Assembly: GCA_949825045.1 (NCBI GenBank)
Contig: OX463807.1
Coordinates: 11,185,501-11,249,500, forward strand
DNA from: Argyresthia goedartella
Lineage: Eukaryota; Arthropoda; Insecta; Lepidoptera; Argyresthiidae
Reading direction: 5' to 3'
DNA length: 64,000 nucleotides
Part shown: positions 12,701-21,627 of the stretch, one piece after another
Position numbering within the stretch: the first letter of the stretch is position 1
Layout of the letters: each line of letters begins with the position of its first letter
Notes under the pieces: generated by a model
The model's database searches: none
The model's input: the letters and a program-made list of their open reading frames with translations, nothing else
What the model was told of the DNA's origin: nothing
Made by a program: the position numbers and the translations under genes

Positions 12701-13990
12701 CTAGCACAGCTAAGAAAAAGATTCTGGGTTCCTCAAGGGAGATATCAAGTGCAAAAGGTGTTACGAAAATGTGCCCAGTGTCGTAAATACGGTGGTGGGC
12801 CTTACAAGCTACTACAAATGCCACCACTATCAACAGAGAGAGTTAATTACAGTCCACCATTTACCTAAACAAGTGTAGATTATTTTGGCCCTTTAGTAAT
12901 CGATGTAAGTGGCTGTACAGAAAAACGTTGGGTCTGTTTATTCACATGTCTGGCAGTCAGAGGCATCCATATGGAAGTAGTCAAGGATGCATCAGCAGGG
13001 GAGTGTCTGCTTGCTATTAGGAGATTTGTCGCATCAAGAGGTTTGCCCAAAATGATAGTTTCAGACAACGCGTTGCAATTTAAATTGACTTCCGACGTAC
13101 TGACCAATAAGTACTGCATTGAGAACCATATTCAATGAAAATTCATTCCTGAACTAGCTCCCTGGTTTGGGGAGAGACTGATAGGGCTTGTAAAGCATTG
13201 TTTAAAGAGGACGATTGAAAAACATCTTCTAAATAATGACCAGTTATGTACAATAATCAAAGAAGTCGAAGCTGTAGTTAATTCTAGACCGCTGACCACT
13301 GTGGGCGAAGAATTAGAGCATGTCTTAACACCATCTGATTTCCTGCGCATTGGTGGTCCTCTACTAACCGAAACATCAGACAGAGAATTCATAGAACCTG
13401 CTACTGTAACTAAAATCAATCTCATCGATGGGTGGAACCGTGGACAGACAATTCTTGAAGAGTATACAAAGATGTTCGCTAATCAGTATTTGAACAGTCT
13501 CAGAGATCGTAGAAGTATTCATAAGCAGCCACGAATTTTAGTGGAACAAGTTCCAACTGTTGGTGACATCGTGCAGATCAAGGGCGGGTTCAATCGTGCT
13601 CATTGGAAAGTAGGCAAGATAACGAATTTGATAAAGGGTCCGGACGATAATATAAGAGTTGCAAAGGTACAGGCAACATTTGGTGAGATATTAACTAGAT
13701 TCATAGCACTCCTTTATCCTCTCGACTTTAACGAGAGTCCCAGAGAAACAGATGAGAATGAGAGATCAACCATCGAAAGTTTAGAAAATCGACATAGTGA
13801 ATCAGACTTAACTAGTAAACAAGACATACAGGCTACTCAATCTGAACCAGAACCTTCATCTAGCCGGCCTATCAGATCATCAGCTCGTCGAGCAAGAGAG
13901 AAGGTTAAACAGTGGACGGCACAACTACTTTTCCATCTTGATGAGATGAAAATATGTAGAAATTCCTTAAAATATTGTAAATTTAATTGA
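9731..13990 (+). pseudogene. BEL/Pao pol: zinc knuckles, protease, RT, RNase H, integrase (several lesions)
   Basis: Two CCHC knuckles lie at about 9743-9853 (CYIC...HIVRDC and CRHC...HNRALC). The A17-type protease follows (LLDCGSQRTYI). TAA at 10775-10777 interrupts the RT, which continues in frame to 11275. The RT shows the VADVEKAFLQI aspartate, but its catalytic box reads YVDN instead of YVDD, just after a frameshift near 11270. RNase H is readable around CFTDSSKEA, ELLGAL and LWTDSQSVLSW. The integrase has a zinc-binding part (HVGVSQTL...CAQC), DDE residues in VDYFGP, SDNALQF and GERLIGL, and a DUF5641-like tail (VGDIVQIKGGFNRAHWKVGKI). Further stops occur near 11373, 11631, 12331, 12868 and 13137. 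The element is dead unless complemented. Confidence 0.9.
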
Positions 13991-14032
13991 TCATTAAACT
14001 TGCTGATTCTGTAATAAGAGAGTTTATTCTGT

Positions 14033-14044
14033 AAAGGCGGGCAG
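14033..14044 (+). promoter_or_regulatory. Polypurine tract of the BEL element
   Basis: AAAGGCGGGCAG directly precedes the right LTR at 14045. It is purine-rich with two C interruptions. Its position fits the plus-strand primer for second-strand synthesis. Confidence 0.6.
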
Positions 14045-14971
14045 TGTCGCGAAAGTCGCGATTGCCAACTACGATATGATCACAATATTGCTATCAAACA
14101 GCGTCAGGCGTTAAAGCATAAAGATGCGGTACGTTTTGATATTGGATGGTTCAGAGGGTAGAAGTTTTATTTTCGCGCTGGTGCGGGGCGAGCGAGCGAG
14201 TGCCCGCCAGACTGGATCGAGGCGCGACAAGTAGTACACAGGCGTGTCTTCGACGGACCCTTGGTGAGTTTTTGCTCATGTAACTTTATCAGATGACTAT
14301 TTGCGCATCACCATCGTGTTGGTGATGATATTTAGCGTGACCTGGTTGTGTAACAACAGGATTTAGTGTCGTCCAGTATGGTGCAGTTCCACTTTACTGG
14401 GCCGGATGTTTTTAGAACAGATGAGCAGATTTAGCGTGACCTGGTTGTGCAGCAACAGGATTTAGTGTCGTCCAGTATGGTAGAGTTTCACATACTGGGC
14501 CGGACGTTTTTAGAACAGATGAACAGATTTAGCGTGACCTGGTTGTGCAGCAACAGGATTTAGTGTCGTCCAGTATGGTGGAGTTCCACATACTGGGCCG
14601 GACGTTTTCAGATGAGATGAGCAGATTTAGCGTGACCTGGTTGTGAAGCAACCAGGATTCAGTGTCACTCAGTGAGGTGGAGTTTTCTACTTACTGGGCT
14701 GGGCATATACAGTAATCAGACGAACAAAGATTCAGATCAGATCAGATTTAGTTGTGAGGAAAGGACGTAGCTATAGGGGAGGTTGGAGGCTACGAGGAGG
14801 TGTTTACCTCCTGATCAGAGTTGAGTGTTTTATTTGTTACCTTCGAGCAGATATCCAGAATACTCAGATTGGTTGTTATAGATAATATGTTTTTTTTTTG
14901 TGTTCTTGTGTTTATATGAATAACCTTAGATATTCTCCATGCCACGGGAGACGTCCGTGGTGTTGGCGACA
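14045..14971 (+). repeat. Right LTR of the BEL/Pao element
   Basis: 927 bp matching the left LTR, with the same TGTCGC and GCGACA ends and the same 98-bp tandem array (starting about 14330). It is followed directly by the duplicated target CCTGC. Confidence 0.93.
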
Positions 14972-14976
14972 CCTGC
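14972..14976. repeat. Right target-site duplication of the BEL/Pao element
   Basis: CCTGC, identical to 3831-3835. Confidence 0.85.
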
Positions 14977-15190
14977 CACAGAATGCCGTGCTCGTCCAGT
15001 ATGATGTTGTTGGGGCTGCCACTGCCACGCTTTTGTAGTGCATCGTTTGTTGAGGCACGTACTGATGAATTCCATGCCTTCATACGTAAAAGAACGGCAT
15101 CCTACTGAAGCAGAACGCGTGGCAGTAGCAACAGTATCCTAGAGGTCATTGCAAGTTGGCTCGACGGTCCAATACCTACTCAAACCTGGG
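14977..15190 (+). repeat. LINE RT-tail fragment, right half
   Basis: The plus strand encodes LPRFCSASFVEARTDEFHAF and then RKRTASY, a stop, SRTRGSSNSILEVIASW. This is the C-terminal region of insect endonuclease/RT LINEs and continues the half that stops at 3835. The antisense strand happens to be open across the repaired junction, but the sense translation is the recognisable one. Confidence 0.6.
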
Positions 15191-15290
15191 TGAGTGGTGT
15201 GACTGTTTGTGACAGTGCGTGGAAAACAGAGCCGTGCCACAGGCAGGCCTATTTATATGAAATAGATTGAATTGAGTGTGATTAATGCCC

Positions 15291-16100
15291 TTTTTCACCA
15301 ACCATAACCTAACGTCCCCCTAACTAGGGAACTCCTAGCTTAAGTCGTCCCCGAATCCATCCCGTAACTTAAATTCTTTTTCACCGTACAAAGAAACACC
15401 TAAGAAGGGGCTAGTTACATAAGTGACGGTTTGTCTATGGTCTAGTGTTGTGATTCGAGAAAATTAACCGTTAAACACACTTTTATTTGTTTGGACAATT
15501 TAGCTACATTTCATGCTTTATTGCACATTCTATAGCGATTCCGCAAGCAATATGTAATAATTATGTAAAAATATATGAAAACAGATGGCTTTTTGGTGAC
15601 TAAACTTTTCCTGCCATTGTAGAATAAAAAACTGTCAAATCCGGTGTTTTTCATTTTAGCGCGATCATTGCATTCCAGTTGAACTTCAATTTTGGTAAGT
15701 AAAAAAGAACAGTCCGTTGAGATAACCTAAAATGTCTTACAAAATCTACATCGTCGAAATTTGCGAAAAAATCGGGCCTCTCTCCAAAATTCGAGGCCGC
15801 CCGTAAGATTTGGGTTTGTTAGGAAGCTGATGTCGTCAAGAACTTCAAATCAATCAATAAAATCCATAAAATTGACAATTTTACTGATTTTACGAAGAAA
15901 TAAACAAGTCGCAAACTTTTTGACAGCCAAGGAAACTCTTAGCGCTAGGGGCTCAATATGCGGCCTCCTGAATTTAGGGGGACCCCTAGCAGCGTAGGTG
16001 ACTCTTAAACGTTGGTGAAAGCGAAACAACCGCTAGGTAGCCCTTAAAAATAAAAAGAGATAAGTGTCCCCAGAAGATAGGGATTGTTGGTGAAAACTAG
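15291..16100. mobile_element. Possible non-autonomous DNA transposon (MITE)
   Basis: TTTTTCACCAAC at about 15291 is mirrored by GTTGGTGAAAA at about 16086-16097, and a further GTTGGTGAAA lies at 16010. Internal words such as TAGGGGGACCCCTAG are also palindromic. No transposase frame is present and no clear target duplication is seen, so element borders are uncertain. Confidence 0.4.
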
Positions 16101-16500
16101 CATAAGTATTTTGTCTGTTACAAACAAAATATGAATCCTTTTGTGCTCCAAAATAAATTATTATAATAAAAAAATATGAAATCAATAAAAAACACACAAA
16201 ATAAAGCCAAAAATTATATAGCAACAAACAAATTAAACACTCATTTTCATTTACACACCATCAATTAATATAGATCACTAATCGATCGGAGTAGGCAGAG
16301 ATATTTAGGTTCATTGACCGCAAACATTGATGTTAATATGGATAATCCATGGGATTGGGACTGATACTCCGGGATTTTAATGAATACAATTGTTTTTATC
16401 AATAAGTATAAAACATGGTTTATGTAAGGCAATTAGCGCATGAGCGACATTGTAAATTTTATATCAGCAACACGTTGCCAAACTTTTTTCCTAACGTGCG

Positions 16501-16700
16501 NNNNNNNNNNNNNNNNNNNNNNNNNNNNNNNNNNNNNNNNNNNNNNNNNNNNNNNNNNNNNNNNNNNNNNNNNNNNNNNNNNNNNNNNNNNNNNNNNNNN
16601 NNNNNNNNNNNNNNNNNNNNNNNNNNNNNNNNNNNNNNNNNNNNNNNNNNNNNNNNNNNNNNNNNNNNNNNNNNNNNNNNNNNNNNNNNNNNNNNNNNNN
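16501..16700. other. Assembly gap (200 N)
   Basis: Unresolved bases. The round length suggests a placeholder, so the true distance may differ. Any Polinton-like sequence left of 17 kb could be hidden here. Confidence 1.
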
Positions 16701-16714
16701 ATCAAAGTACACAA

Positions 16715-16765
16715 AAACTCGCAGCGGGATTCGAACCCACAAGCAGAATGTGAAGTCTGCTAATG
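16715..16765 (-). repeat. tRNA-like fragment (tRNA pseudogene or SINE head)
   Basis: On the minus strand an anticodon-arm-like hairpin (AGCAGA, loop containing TTCACAT, TCTGCT) is followed by a T-arm GTGGG-TTCGAAT-CCCGC. The acceptor and D arms are not found, and the copy lies next to the assembly gap. A loop centred on CAC would suggest valine, but it is one base too long, so this is not a functional tRNA call. Confidence 0.4.
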
Positions 16766-17110
16766 CAATAGTATTACAATAGAAATGATGTAAAGCCTTG
16801 CTTGGTGTGGGGGCGTTAGCATAGCAACACTTAGTATACCTAGTATACCCAAGAAATTAGTTCCATAGTTTCCCGCAATATAGCAAAGTATTTTATTTTT
16901 CTAGACAGGATTTACCTACCTACACCGTATTCGTTTGATCCATGCAGTGCACCCAACGCATGCACATGTCGAAACAAGTCGAATACAAGTCTGGCCGGGC
17001 CCGGGGTGGGAGCAGGCGCGCGGTGTAGACGTCAGCAAAAATACTTACATGTTATAACTAGGTAGGTAGGTAGGTAGGCTGGTGCATTCATTGCTTTGCT
17101 TGCATACATT
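16766..17110. other. No gene seen; GGTA microsatellite and GC-rich patch
   Basis: Contains a GC-rich patch (16990-17030) and a (GGTA)n run at 17062-17078 just before the small spliced gene. A similar (GGTA)n run lies after that gene at 17817-17832. Confidence 0.5.
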
Positions 17111-17630
17111 ATGAGCTACGCACCGTTCCAAACACCTCGCTTCATTCGCAGTATCAATATGTCGCAGTCACAATCGGTAAGTTGATACCTACATTGTTTC
17201 TACTTGAACATAAATTTTAATCTATTTTATTTTATTTTGGTACTTAGCACTATCTTCTTTGTTACAGATTTTGAGCCCCGACCTTATACATATCCCTTTC
17301 GACTTGGCGCAGAATATATTCGAAAGCGACATAGAAGTAGAAGACACTCGTCCTCCGCCTCCGAAGAGAATGAGGAATACTGCAGCAACAAAACGAAGCT
17401 CAAGCGAAAATCGGAAAACTCGCAATTCTTCCTACGTGTACAACAAAATCAGTGGAAAAGGACATCATTTGGTGAAGATCGCAGTGTTCGACCTTAGTGA
17501 AGAAAATAATCAAAGTGTTGTGTTAAGTGCTCAATACGTGTGCCGTGATATTATAGATGAGGTTATGGACATGGTTGAGAACATTATCCGAATAATTTCG
17601 AAAAAGGTATGCGAAAATGTTGCACTGTAA
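17111..17630 (+). CDS. Small spliced gene of unknown function converging on the Polinton-like block
   Basis: I do not recognise this protein. Exon 1 is 17111-17176 (22 codons from ATG), the intron is 17177-17267 (91 bp, GTAAGT...TTACAG), and exon 2 is 17268-17630. The joined product is about 142 aa. Exon 2 has a proline run and a basic stretch (RPPPPKRMRN), a Ser/Arg-rich region, then a helical C-terminal half (CRDIIDEVMDMVENIIR). A second in-frame Met at codon 17 could be the real start. It is transcribed toward the minus-strand capsid block and ends 283 bp from it. By position it may be an early or regulatory gene of the element or an unrelated host exon pair; the sequence alone cannot tell. 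Confidence 0.55.
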
Positions 17631-17771
17631 TATTTATTTTGTGTTTTGTTTATCATGTTTTAATTATATTCTATACTTGTAATGCTTCATTTAACTACTT
17701 ATGTTGTAATTTTTGAATACTTAAATACACCAAAGACATCATGATGCTTGTATTGGAGTAGGTATTTGCCT

Positions 17772-17777
17772 AATAAA
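17772..17777 (+). terminator. Polyadenylation signal of the small spliced gene
   Basis: AATAAA, 142 bases downstream of the TAA stop of the plus-strand gene. Confidence 0.5.
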
Positions 17778-17878
17778 AGTTTGAAATTCTCATTTCGTTT
17801 ATTGAGTTTCCCCTACAGGTAGGTAGGTAGGTACCTTATATGATAAAATAAAAAATGTGTTTTTCTATTATTACATAT

Positions 17879-17884
17879 TTTATT
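17879..17884 (-). terminator. Polyadenylation signal of the capsid-gene block
   Basis: TTTATT on the plus strand is AATAAA on the minus strand, 30 bases after the stop of the last gene (17914). A single signal at the end of a run of overlapping genes fits one polycistronic message. Confidence 0.6.
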
Positions 17885-17913
17885 GCGCTACGGAACTAAT
17901 ATCTTATGGAAAT

Positions 17914-18411
17914 TTACAAAGAAAAAAACATCGTGTTATTATCACAGTACCACTCCTTAATACATAACACATTTTTTAATGCACAAAATTTTTTATGATC
18001 AAAACAGTTAATTTTTTTATTCTTACCATATTTTTCACATAAATTCGCAAGATTTGGGCTGCCCTTGTCTCCAATATCAATAATTTTACAACAATGTGGT
18101 GACATCTCATTTACCCATTTAACTTTCTCACGGCCTTTTACAATAACATGTTTGTCCTCCAAAATAGGTTTTACAATTCTTTTAAACTCTCTATAATCTA
18201 TGAATCCTTCTCCCCAAAAAATCCCTCTTTTCCTTTCCAACCACCTAACTTGCTTTTTTTCCTCTACGTTTAATTTTGAAAACGGGAAGGGTGGTTTTAC
18301 TAAATAGACTTGGGTGAATTCTGAGGTAGCAATTGCAAACTCTTTAACTATAAACCTATTCTGATAGTTGCAGAAACCTTGCAAGTCCACAAATACGTAC
18401 TCTTCACTCAT
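17914..18411 (-). CDS. 165-aa protein of unknown function, last gene of the capsid block
   Basis: The protein starts MSEEYVFVDLQGF, with an acidic residue in a beta-strand context reminiscent of DEDD or RNase H-like folds, but I cannot confirm a fold. It contains WLERKRGIFWGEG, a lysine-rich middle (VIVKGREKVKWV) and several cysteines and histidines in its C-terminal third. Proteins with this VDLQGF start occur in insect genomes beside Polinton-like genes, from general recollection. Its ATG overlaps the stop of the upstream capsid gene as ATGA (18408-18411), so it is probably translated by reinitiation from the same message. Confidence 0.7.
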   Translation of the reverse strand: MSEEYVFVDLQGFCNYQNRFIVKEFAIATSEFTQVYLVKPPFPFSKLNVEEKKQVRWLERKRGIFWGEGFIDYREFKRIVKPILEDKHVIVKGREKVKWVNEMSPHCCKIIDIGDKGSPNLANLCEKYGKNKKINCFDHKKFCALKNVLCIKEWYCDNNTMFFSL

Positions 18412-19622
18412 GATATTTTTTTTACTATGTTGGATAATGGTTTATATTCTATAATACAGTCGTTCAAAATGAGACAGTATGCTGATGTTTGATCAGCTAT
18501 TTCCAAATCACACTCTATTTCAAGTCGTACATCAACAGGGCCTGTTTTCAAGTTTTCGTTTTGCCGACAGCAATCTATCACAAATAACGGAGCTTTTTCT
18601 TTAAACTCTTTTAAACCCAACAAAGGTTCACAACGACGTCCATAGTAAGACTGTTGAAATCTAGCGTACTGTTCATATATTAATAAGTACTTATCTTCCG
18701 CAAACTTAACATTCAGACTTTCGTATGGAAAGTATGTTGAATTTAAAAATACTTTTACATCGCGTAAATGGCAGTGGTCAAATTGCGACATATCTTTAGT
18801 TGCTTTGTTTTTTCGATCAGTTTGCAGGCCTATAATTATAAATCTTGGTTTTTCCGTTTGCGAGGATGTTTTGATCGACCAAGTATGTTTCGTACTTCTC
18901 GGCAAAAGGGGGTATTCATAAAGATCCCAATTTCTAAATGCTAAGCTAATTGCTTTATCTTTTTCTAAATATCTCAACAAGTTTATTCTCTCACGATCAG
19001 ATACTTTTACATGTGGTACTCTCCAAACAATTTTGTTGATCGTAAGGTCATCTAAAACTTCATTAGTGTCTAATTTTATCGCATTTAGATTCGTGTTACT
19101 ACGTAAAAGTATCAATTCGTGTTTACAGTTCATTATTATTCTGTTATAATCTTCAGCAAAGCCGAGAATTTTGTTCAGGGGTATACATGCAGAAAAATTA
19201 CCTGTAATATGTTTTATTCCATCCTTGTCCCACCCCCACAACCTAGACATTTTTGATTCATTTTCATTCATAGAGAGAAAAGATTTCATAGTCGTGGTGA
19301 TACCAGCATTTTTAATTTTATCAATTTCTACTCCGTTCAGCTCATATCTAATTTCTTGAAAAAGAAAAAGTAGCGAGTTATTCACAAACTCGATACTATC
19401 AACTTTTTCTTTTTTATCGCCAATTGGGTGGTAAGCCGTAACTGAACCTTCTATGTATAATGTGCTTGCTGATGGTAGAACATATAAGTCTTGTTGATTA
19501 ATAGGTATGCGAATTTCATCATTTTTATTACAACTATTAACGTAAGGCTTATAAGAATGAATTTGATAGCTTTCAATACTATTATCGAAGGTAAGAGAGC
19601 CTGCGATATTTAAAATATTCAT
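18408..19622 (-). CDS. Candidate major capsid protein (double jelly-roll type)
   Basis: 404 aa. The N-terminal part alternates short hydrophobic strands with loops and contains INQQDLYVLPSASTLYIEG and later LFQEIRYELNGVEID. That pattern is what I expect of the first jelly roll in Polinton/PLV-type capsid proteins. The C-terminal half is again strand-rich (VRLEIECDLE). No signal peptide or transmembrane segment is seen. It is shorter than the ~600-aa capsid proteins of some Polintons. The start ATG overlaps the stop of a 49-codon ORF as ATGA, and its own stop overlaps the next start as ATGA. The role is inferred from position and pattern; a structural search would decide. Confidence 0.6.
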   Translation of the reverse strand: MNILNIAGSLTFDNSIESYQIHSYKPYVNSCNKNDEIRIPINQQDLYVLPSASTLYIEGSVTAYHPIGDKKEKVDSIEFVNNSLLFLFQEIRYELNGVEIDKIKNAGITTTMKSFLSMNENESKMSRLWGWDKDGIKHITGNFSACIPLNKILGFAEDYNRIIMNCKHELILLRSNTNLNAIKLDTNEVLDDLTINKIVWRVPHVKVSDRERINLLRYLEKDKAISLAFRNWDLYEYPLLPRSTKHTWSIKTSSQTEKPRFIIIGLQTDRKNKATKDMSQFDHCHLRDVKVFLNSTYFPYESLNVKFAEDKYLLIYEQYARFQQSYYGRRCEPLLGLKEFKEKAPLFVIDCCRQNENLKTGPVDVRLEIECDLEIADQTSAYCLILNDCIIEYKPLSNIVKKIS

Positions 19623-19768
19623 TTTTTTATAAGTTTTATGTATTTTAGGAATTCTTTATTTTCCTTAGTAAGCTTTTTCTTTTTAATAGATGATCGCTTA
19701 TGCGCGGCACGTACTAAACTGACGTCTTTACTTTTGGGTAGTATAATTTTATTTGTAAAATCTATCAT
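19619..19768 (-). CDS. 49-aa basic protein, hidden small gene between penton and capsid genes
   Basis: The ORF begins MIDFTNKIILPKSK and ends with a lysine-rich tail (KKKKLTKENKEF then KYIKLIKK). Its ATG overlaps the stop of the upstream gene (ATGA at 19765-19768) and its TGA overlaps the start of the capsid gene (ATGA at 19619-19622). Such a double overlap is unlikely by chance and indicates a real translated gene. A short, strongly basic product in an adenovirus-like gene set could be a DNA-binding core peptide, comparable in size and charge to adenoviral mu/pX, but there is no sequence match I can show. Confidence 0.65.
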   Translation of the reverse strand: MIDFTNKIILPKSKDVSLVRAAHKRSSIKKKKLTKENKEFLKYIKLIKK

Positions 19769-20436
19769 TTCGACCTCAAGTGCAAATATAAATGTATTTC
19801 TTCCTCTCTCAGATTTATCAACTTGTTATTTGCATCTAAAAGTCGTATATTGATTTCACTTACAATGTTCTGGTTTACAGGAAAATAAATAATGTTTTTG
19901 GGAATTTCTATAATCTTGTACCCGGCTGGTACACCAGGCGCGAATTCATAAATAATGTGAGCGGGTTTTCCATTAATATATGATCCACTTATGATATCAC
20001 ATTCGATGCGAACGATGGTAGTAGGTAGAATGCTTACTGGAAAGGAGGACTCATGCAATATATTGGCCTTCAGTAGTTTATTTTTAAACCCCAGTATCTT
20101 TGCCAGCGAACGAGGTTTCTCAAAATGAATATCTTTTGAACACATAATCTTTGTAGTCAATGTGTTATTATTACAAATCAAGTTAAAAGTACAACAAACT
20201 AACTTAGATTTTAAAAAGTCGTTGATATCTGCCAACTCGTATGAACCTTCAGGTATTTCAATAACATGATCGTCGCCATAATAAAACATATTATTATTTT
20301 TATCTACATTAGGTATAGAGTTGAAGGTAGAAAATAAGACGAGACCGCATTCATATTCACCGTTTAGTTGCAAAGCAGGCGAATAATTTGTTGTTAGGGC
20401 TGATTCACACCCAGTAACTGATAGTGTGAACGACAT
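19765..20436 (-). CDS. Candidate minor capsid (penton-like) protein
   Basis: 223 aa, rich in short beta strands (ECGLVLFSTF, HVIEIPEGSYELADI, VRIECDIISG, EIHLYLHLRS), with no transmembrane segment. A ~220-aa strand-rich protein encoded beside the major capsid protein fits the single jelly-roll penton of Polintons. I infer the role from size, position and pattern. It starts 31 bases after the protease gene and ends in an ATGA overlap with the 49-codon gene. A nucleic-acid or receptor-binding role is possible instead. Confidence 0.5.
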   Translation of the reverse strand: MSFTLSVTGCESALTTNYSPALQLNGEYECGLVLFSTFNSIPNVDKNNNMFYYGDDHVIEIPEGSYELADINDFLKSKLVCCTFNLICNNNTLTTKIMCSKDIHFEKPRSLAKILGFKNKLLKANILHESSFPVSILPTTIVRIECDIISGSYINGKPAHIIYEFAPGVPAGYKIIEIPKNIIYFPVNQNIVSEINIRLLDANNKLINLREEEIHLYLHLRSK

Positions 20437-20467
20437 CGTTATAATGAGCTACTATGCACAAAAAGCA

Positions 20468-20866
20468 TCAATTTAAGTATTGATGCCAAAAGCGTTTGAG
20501 AAACTTAATACACAAGTGGCCACAATTGTGTGAGTTATTTTTTTGGTAATTTATGTAATTATAATAAATATTTGTTGATTTGGTCAAATACATAATTAAT
20601 TCTTTAGGTGGTTTTAGATCTCCATAACTGTCAAAGTACTCGCAATAATTATTTATTTTACAGTAGGCTACCCAGTGCGTTCCTGGATTTTGCGAAGTAT
20701 CTAAATTTAAGATTGCGCACTCAATACCATTTGACTTACTAGGCAAAGTGTCTCTCATATAAACTCCTCGAAAGTATGGAATATCGTGAGTATAATTTAA
20801 TAAATCGATATTACTAAGCGCGCGTCTGGGTAACCTTGTTATTAGTTTTTTGAAGAATGCACACAT
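20468..20866 (-). CDS. Adenain-type cysteine protease (capsid maturation)
   Basis: 132 aa. It shows the three conserved blocks of the C5/ULP-like family in order: the catalytic histidine in GTHWVAY, the acidic residue in YFDSYG, and the catalytic cysteine in NCGHLC, followed by the helix IKFLKRF. In adenoviruses and Polintons this enzyme cleaves core and capsid precursors during maturation. It is shorter than adenain (about 200 aa) but similar to Polinton proteases. The first 25 bases overlap the end of the upstream PLA2/core gene in another frame. Confidence 0.85.
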   Translation of the reverse strand: MCAFFKKLITRLPRRALSNIDLLNYTHDIPYFRGVYMRDTLPSKSNGIECAILNLDTSQNPGTHWVAYCKINNYCEYFDSYGDLKPPKELIMYLTKSTNIYYNYINYQKNNSHNCGHLCIKFLKRFWHQYLN

Positions 20867-21576
20867 AATCCATTTCCATTTTTATATGGTTTGATATACA
20901 AACCCCGTCCTAAAGCGATAGATTCCATCATTTTATTGTGGCGCTCCGATTCGGCGAGATTTTTTTTGGCAGACTTGTAATCGTTTACTGCTTTGGCTAT
21001 ACCTGCAGCACCTCCGGCTAGAGAACCCAATGCTGACAATCCCGCAAATATAGGTATAAGTGGGAGGATTCCTCCTGTTTTAGGAATGGGAATAATTCTA
21101 GGCACTCTGATATTATTATTGTTCTTTTTCTGAAATATTTTTTTTGCTGCTATATGAGCGAAACGAATCGCATCATTATTATTCTTGGGTTTTAATTTTT
21201 TCATATGTGACTTTAGTTTAGCTAGCGAAGATCTGAAAGTTTTAGTACCACCACCAGATTTCAATTTTACTTTCATAACCTTATTCACCAACCAGGATGA
21301 TAACTTTTCACCAGTGCTAGCATCTTTTGATCGTGAGCGTTTCTTAGCCATGTCTTTTAGAATAATGTCTGCTTTATGTCGGTCTTCCAGATTCGAATAG
21401 TTATCATAAGCTATATCGTGTTGCATACACGCGTTATCTAAAGGATTAATACCTTTGTCTCCTCTCTTCAATCGTTTTCGTAAATGTGTACCTGGCCCAC
21501 AGTAGTTATAACCAGGTAAATGTAACTCAAATGGTAAACGGTTTATCAGAGAATTCAGAAGTCCTTTCCCTTTCAT
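20842..21576 (-). CDS. Phospholipase A2 domain fused to an adenovirus-core-like C-terminus
   Basis: 244 aa. Residues 24-30 (NYCGPGT) match the calcium loop and residues 47-57 (DNACMQHDIAY) the catalytic His-Asp of the phospholipase A2 fold found in parvovirus VP1 and adintoviruses, where it helps the particle leave the endosome. The middle is very basic (residues 78-160). Residues 168-196 form a Gly/Ala-rich hydrophobic segment (GGILPLIPIFAGLSALGSL), as in adenoviral membrane-lytic or core proteins. A charged helix and a Gly-rich end follow. The N-terminus MKGKG fits the general adenain cleavage pattern, which is only suggestive. It lies downstream of integrase after a 51-bp gap. Confidence 0.8.
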   Translation of the reverse strand: MKGKGLLNSLINRLPFELHLPGYNYCGPGTHLRKRLKRGDKGINPLDNACMQHDIAYDNYSNLEDRHKADIILKDMAKKRSRSKDASTGEKLSSWLVNKVMKVKLKSGGGTKTFRSSLAKLKSHMKKLKPKNNNDAIRFAHIAAKKIFQKKNNNNIRVPRIIPIPKTGGILPLIPIFAGLSALGSLAGGAAGIAKAVNDYKSAKKNLAESERHNKMMESIALGRGLYIKPYKNGNGLCVHSSKN

Positions 21577-21627
21577 TACTAGGATGGTAATGATGAATAA
21601 TTAAAATGAAATGTTATAATAAAGCAT

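Larger units (their letters stand above)
3836..14971 (+). mobile_element. BEL/Pao LTR retrotransposon, full length but inactive, carrying a nested LINE
   Basis: The two flanking direct repeats (3836-4759 and 14045-14971) start TGTCGC and end GCGACA, and the whole is bounded by a 5-bp duplication CCTGC. Between the LTRs lie a primer-binding-site-like sequence, gag with a DUF1759-type region and two CCHC knuckles, an A17-type protease, RT, RNase H and a DDE integrase with a DUF5641-type tail. That protein order is diagnostic of BEL/Pao. I count roughly 25 substitutions between the LTRs by eye (about 97% identity), so the insertion is not ancient. A LINE inserted into the 5' part has separated the leader from gag. 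Gag-pol carries several stops and frameshifts. No env-like ORF is seen. Confidence 0.93.

Noticed and set aside
3664..15083. A minus-strand reading frame that is open across the repaired BEL insertion site
   Set aside because: The plus strand of the same DNA encodes recognisable LINE RT-tail motifs (YFKYLGHKVTEDL, FVEARTDEFHAF), so the antisense frame is a shadow.
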